NCBI GenBank assembly: GCA_946221045.1
Contig: CAMIIY010000070.1
Coordinates: forward strand, 1 to 8,062
Direction of reading: 5' to 3'
Source: an uncultured Oceanospirillaceae bacterium
GTDB lineage: Bacteria > Pseudomonadota > Gammaproteobacteria > Pseudomonadales > Balneatricaceae
DNA: 8,062 bases
Below, in pieces: positions 7,644-8,062 of the stretch; position 1 is the stretch's first letter, and every line of letters begins with the position of its first letter. A program made the translations under genes and the position numbers. The notes under the pieces were generated by a model that was not told the DNA's origin, ran no database searches, and worked only from the letters and a program-made list of their open reading frames with translations.

Positions 7644-7995
7644 AGCGGCTGAACTGCTGGTAATCAGCCTCCACCGCCTCAATCAATCGGTCAAATACGT
7701 CCGGCATGGCACTGACAACCCGGTTCCAGCTGGGGATAAAGGGTTTTTCCATCGGATTGGTCAGGAACGCCTCACCCGCCTTCATGATATTGCGGGCAAA
7801 CATCTCTACGGCTTCCTCCTCCGCATGAATATCCAGCGACAGGCCATTCATTACTGCATCGTTATGGTAGGTCTCAATAAAATCGAGAGCAATGCGATAA
7901 TAGGTGGCCTTGAGTGTTCTGAAGGTTTCCGTATTGAAGGTATGGCCCTGAGTCGCCAGCTTGCGAAAGAGTGCCTTGGTGATGTCGATGGACAT
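7642..7995 (-). CDS. C-terminal fragment of a glucosyl-3-phosphoglycerate-synthase-like glycosyltransferase, probably a remnant
   Basis: This is a 117-residue helical ORF with no signal peptide or membrane segment. I read it as the C-terminal part of a GpgS-like glycosyltransferase, an enzyme of about 400 residues that joins NDP-glucose and 3-phosphoglycerate. The resemblance lies in the helical tail: the DITKALFRKLATQG opening, LKATYYRIALDFIETYHNDA (29-48), NGLSLDIHAEEEAVEMFARN (50-69), AGEAFLTNPM and FIPSWNRVVSAMPDV (86-100). The catalytic GT domain, with its nucleotide-sugar and metal site, is absent. In-frame codons immediately upstream (IYSGLSK) still look like the family, but a TGA at 8019-8017 interrupts the frame. 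The ATG at 7995 has no convincing ribosome site. It is 9 bases from the phosphorylase ATG, the arrangement expected of a glucosylglycerate operon. It could instead be a stand-alone small protein. The family reading is from memory and moderately sure. Confidence 0.6.
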   Translation of the reverse strand: MSIDITKALFRKLATQGHTFNTETFRTLKATYYRIALDFIETYHNDAVMNGLSLDIHAEEEAVEMFARNIMKAGEAFLTNPMEKPFIPSWNRVVSAMPDVFDRLIEAVEADYQQFSR

Positions 7996-8062
7996 CTTAG
8001 AGAGGCCACTGTAGATTCAAGCAATCATTGCAACACCCTTTTCGATCATGTGCGATGGAGTC

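Overview
The window looks like chromosomal DNA from a free-living, probably marine, gammaproteobacterium of the Oceanospirillales/Alteromonadales type. This is inferred from the mix of proteins, the moderate GC content and the gene combination (DUF4399 protein, IalB-like periplasmic protein, a large hybrid kinase with a diguanylate cyclase, and a GH13_18 phosphorylase beside a GpgS-like glycosyltransferase remnant). No rRNA, tRNA, CRISPR array, transposase or phage gene is visible.

Layout. Bases 1-269 hold no convincing gene; they contain a good intrinsic terminator (about 194-222) for the leftward gene that follows. At 270-674 (-) is a small secreted DUF4399 protein. A divergent intergenic region of about 205 bp separates it from an IalB-like periplasmic protein (880-1371, +), which has a plausible sigma-70 promoter and a clear ribosome site. 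Everything from 1420 to the right edge is on the minus strand. Read in transcription order it is: a C-terminal piece of a glucosyl-3-phosphoglycerate-synthase-like glycosyltransferase (7995-7642), a GH13_18 glycoside phosphorylase (7632-5878), a leader of about 116 bp with two inverted repeats, a hybrid sensor histidine kinase (5761-2345), and a REC-GGDEF diguanylate cyclase (2370-1420) that overlaps the kinase gene by 26 bp.

How the genes work together. The kinase and cyclase form a self-contained signalling pair. The kinase has HisKA, HATPase, a degenerate receiver, an intact receiver and an Hpt domain. The natural receptor for its Hpt phosphate is the receiver of the overlapping cyclase, so the output would be c-di-GMP. 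The phosphorylase and the glycosyltransferase piece point to metabolism of glucosylglycerate (or a related glucosylated compatible solute). The glycosyltransferase remnant is the most unusual item: sequence resembling the family continues upstream of its first ATG but is cut by an in-frame TGA at 8017-8019. The synthetic enzyme therefore appears broken, while the degradative phosphorylase is intact. The right edge of the window hides whether the catalytic part survives next door.

Limits: all family assignments come from reading motifs. No search was run. The phosphorylase acceptor and the ancestry of the 117-residue ORF are inferences.
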